DNA of 64,000 nt, from assembly GCA_963575745.1 (NCBI GenBank), contig CAUYUJ010015016.1, forward strand, positions 718,244-782,243, in the 5' to 3' direction. Position numbers and translations under genes: made by a program. This document shows positions 63,601 through 64,000 of this stretch, piece after piece (position 1 is the stretch's first letter; each line of letters opens with the position of its first letter). This DNA is from Prorocentrum cordatum. Lineage: Eukaryota; Sar; Dinophyceae; Prorocentrales; Prorocentraceae. The notes below the pieces were generated by a model. It searched no databases. It was not told the origin of the DNA and was given only the letters and a program-made list of their open reading frames with translations.

Positions 63601-64000
63601 GGCCCCCAAGAAGAAAAGTCAATGCACTCCCCGGAGCACGCTCCATCAGTTTCCAGCGGCATGGAGCGCAACCACCTGCAAGTGCCGTCGGCACAGGTTA
63701 CACCCGGTCATGGAGAACCTGAGCGCCTCGTTCCAGCACGAGGGGATCGATACAAAACTCACAGACAGGCTGGTCAGTGCGAGCGGACAGCCGCTCTCCC
63801 CACACTCACTCAGAGTGGTGGTCATGATGCTGCAGCTACGCGAGCCCCGAGCTACGCTATGGCCCTTCCCGAACCCTGAGATCACTGGCGACATCTTCGA
63901 GGCCATGATGGGCCTGTGCCTCCCGTGGCAGGAAGCGCGCAGAGACTTTCGCACGCAATTCGCCACAACGTGGGGTTACCAGCCGGCGGACCTCGAGAAT
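63584..64000 (+). CDS. Unknown protein, open at the right window edge
   Basis: The ATG at 63584 (MVGSNKAPKKKSQCTPRSTL) overlaps the end of the helicase ORF in another frame. The frame is open for 139 codons to the end of the window. It has a Cys pair (CKCRRH) and then helical sequence (MENLSASFQHEGIDTKLTDR; VVVMMLQLREPRATLWPFPN). It is either the next ORF or the helicase protein continued after a frameshift at the C20 run. No family recognised. Confidence 0.45.
   Translation, partial: MVGSNKAPKKKSQCTPRSTLHQFPAAWSATTCKCRRHRLHPVMENLSASFQHEGIDTKLTDRLVSASGQPLSPHSLRVVVMMLQLREPRATLWPFPNPEITGDIFEAMMGLCLPWQEARRDFRTQFATTWGYQPADLEN

Overview
The window looks like nuclear DNA of a dinoflagellate alga. 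It is dominated by retrotransposons of at least four kinds, by long trinucleotide arrays and by GC-rich degenerate tandem repeats. There are no bacterial operons, no rRNA and no tRNA. One LINE has tandem copies of GCTCAAG just upstream of its first ORF; this is the last part of the dinoflagellate spliced leader as I know it. One retrotransposon carries a C5 DNA methyltransferase, an arrangement I recall being described in dinoflagellates and charophyte algae. The assignment is inference from these features, not from a host gene.

Layout. 1-6.7 kb: alternating (TAC/GTA)n arrays and a GACTCAC-containing minisatellite, then a 160-bp satellite in six copies (4.32-5.28 kb). 7.0-12.5 kb, minus strand: a decayed tyrosine-recombinase retrotransposon with gag-like region, reverse transcriptase (RT), RNase H, a possible methyltransferase-like module and recombinase. 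13.0-17.0 kb, minus strand: a frame-broken set of unrecognised ORFs, AT-richer than its surroundings. 17.0-29.3 kb: mostly non-coding DNA, with a small MITE-like family, a 96-bp degenerate repeat, long C/T-rich tracts, a strong hairpin and a 310-bp tandem duplication.

29.5-52.5 kb, plus strand: a giant LINE-like element. ORF1 contains a zinc ribbon, a RING-H2 finger, an unrecognised 700-residue region and, at its C-terminus, a C5 DNA methyltransferase with its core motifs intact. ORF2 encodes an APE-type endonuclease, RT, zinc finger and RNase H. ORF2 is cut inside the endonuclease by an essentially complete Ty1/copia element (40737-47168, minus strand) with 95-bp LTRs, a 5-bp ATTTA target duplication, a primer-binding site and gag-pol. 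The copia polyprotein itself holds a second methyltransferase-like module between integrase and RT.

53.3-59.85 kb, minus strand: a second, smaller LINE (ORF1; ORF2 with endonuclease, RT and zinc finger) whose ORF2 reads into a (CT)n tail. 59.85-64 kb, plus strand and head-to-head with it: a coding segment for a Upf1-like superfamily 1 helicase, then a further ORF open at the window edge.

Most frame breaks in otherwise well-preserved coding regions sit at or beside short C or A runs. They may be slippage mutations or assembly errors in homopolymers. The central theme is repeated association of methyltransferase-type domains with unrelated retrotransposon classes in one 64-kb stretch: firm for the giant LINE, likely for copia, tentative for the recombinase element.
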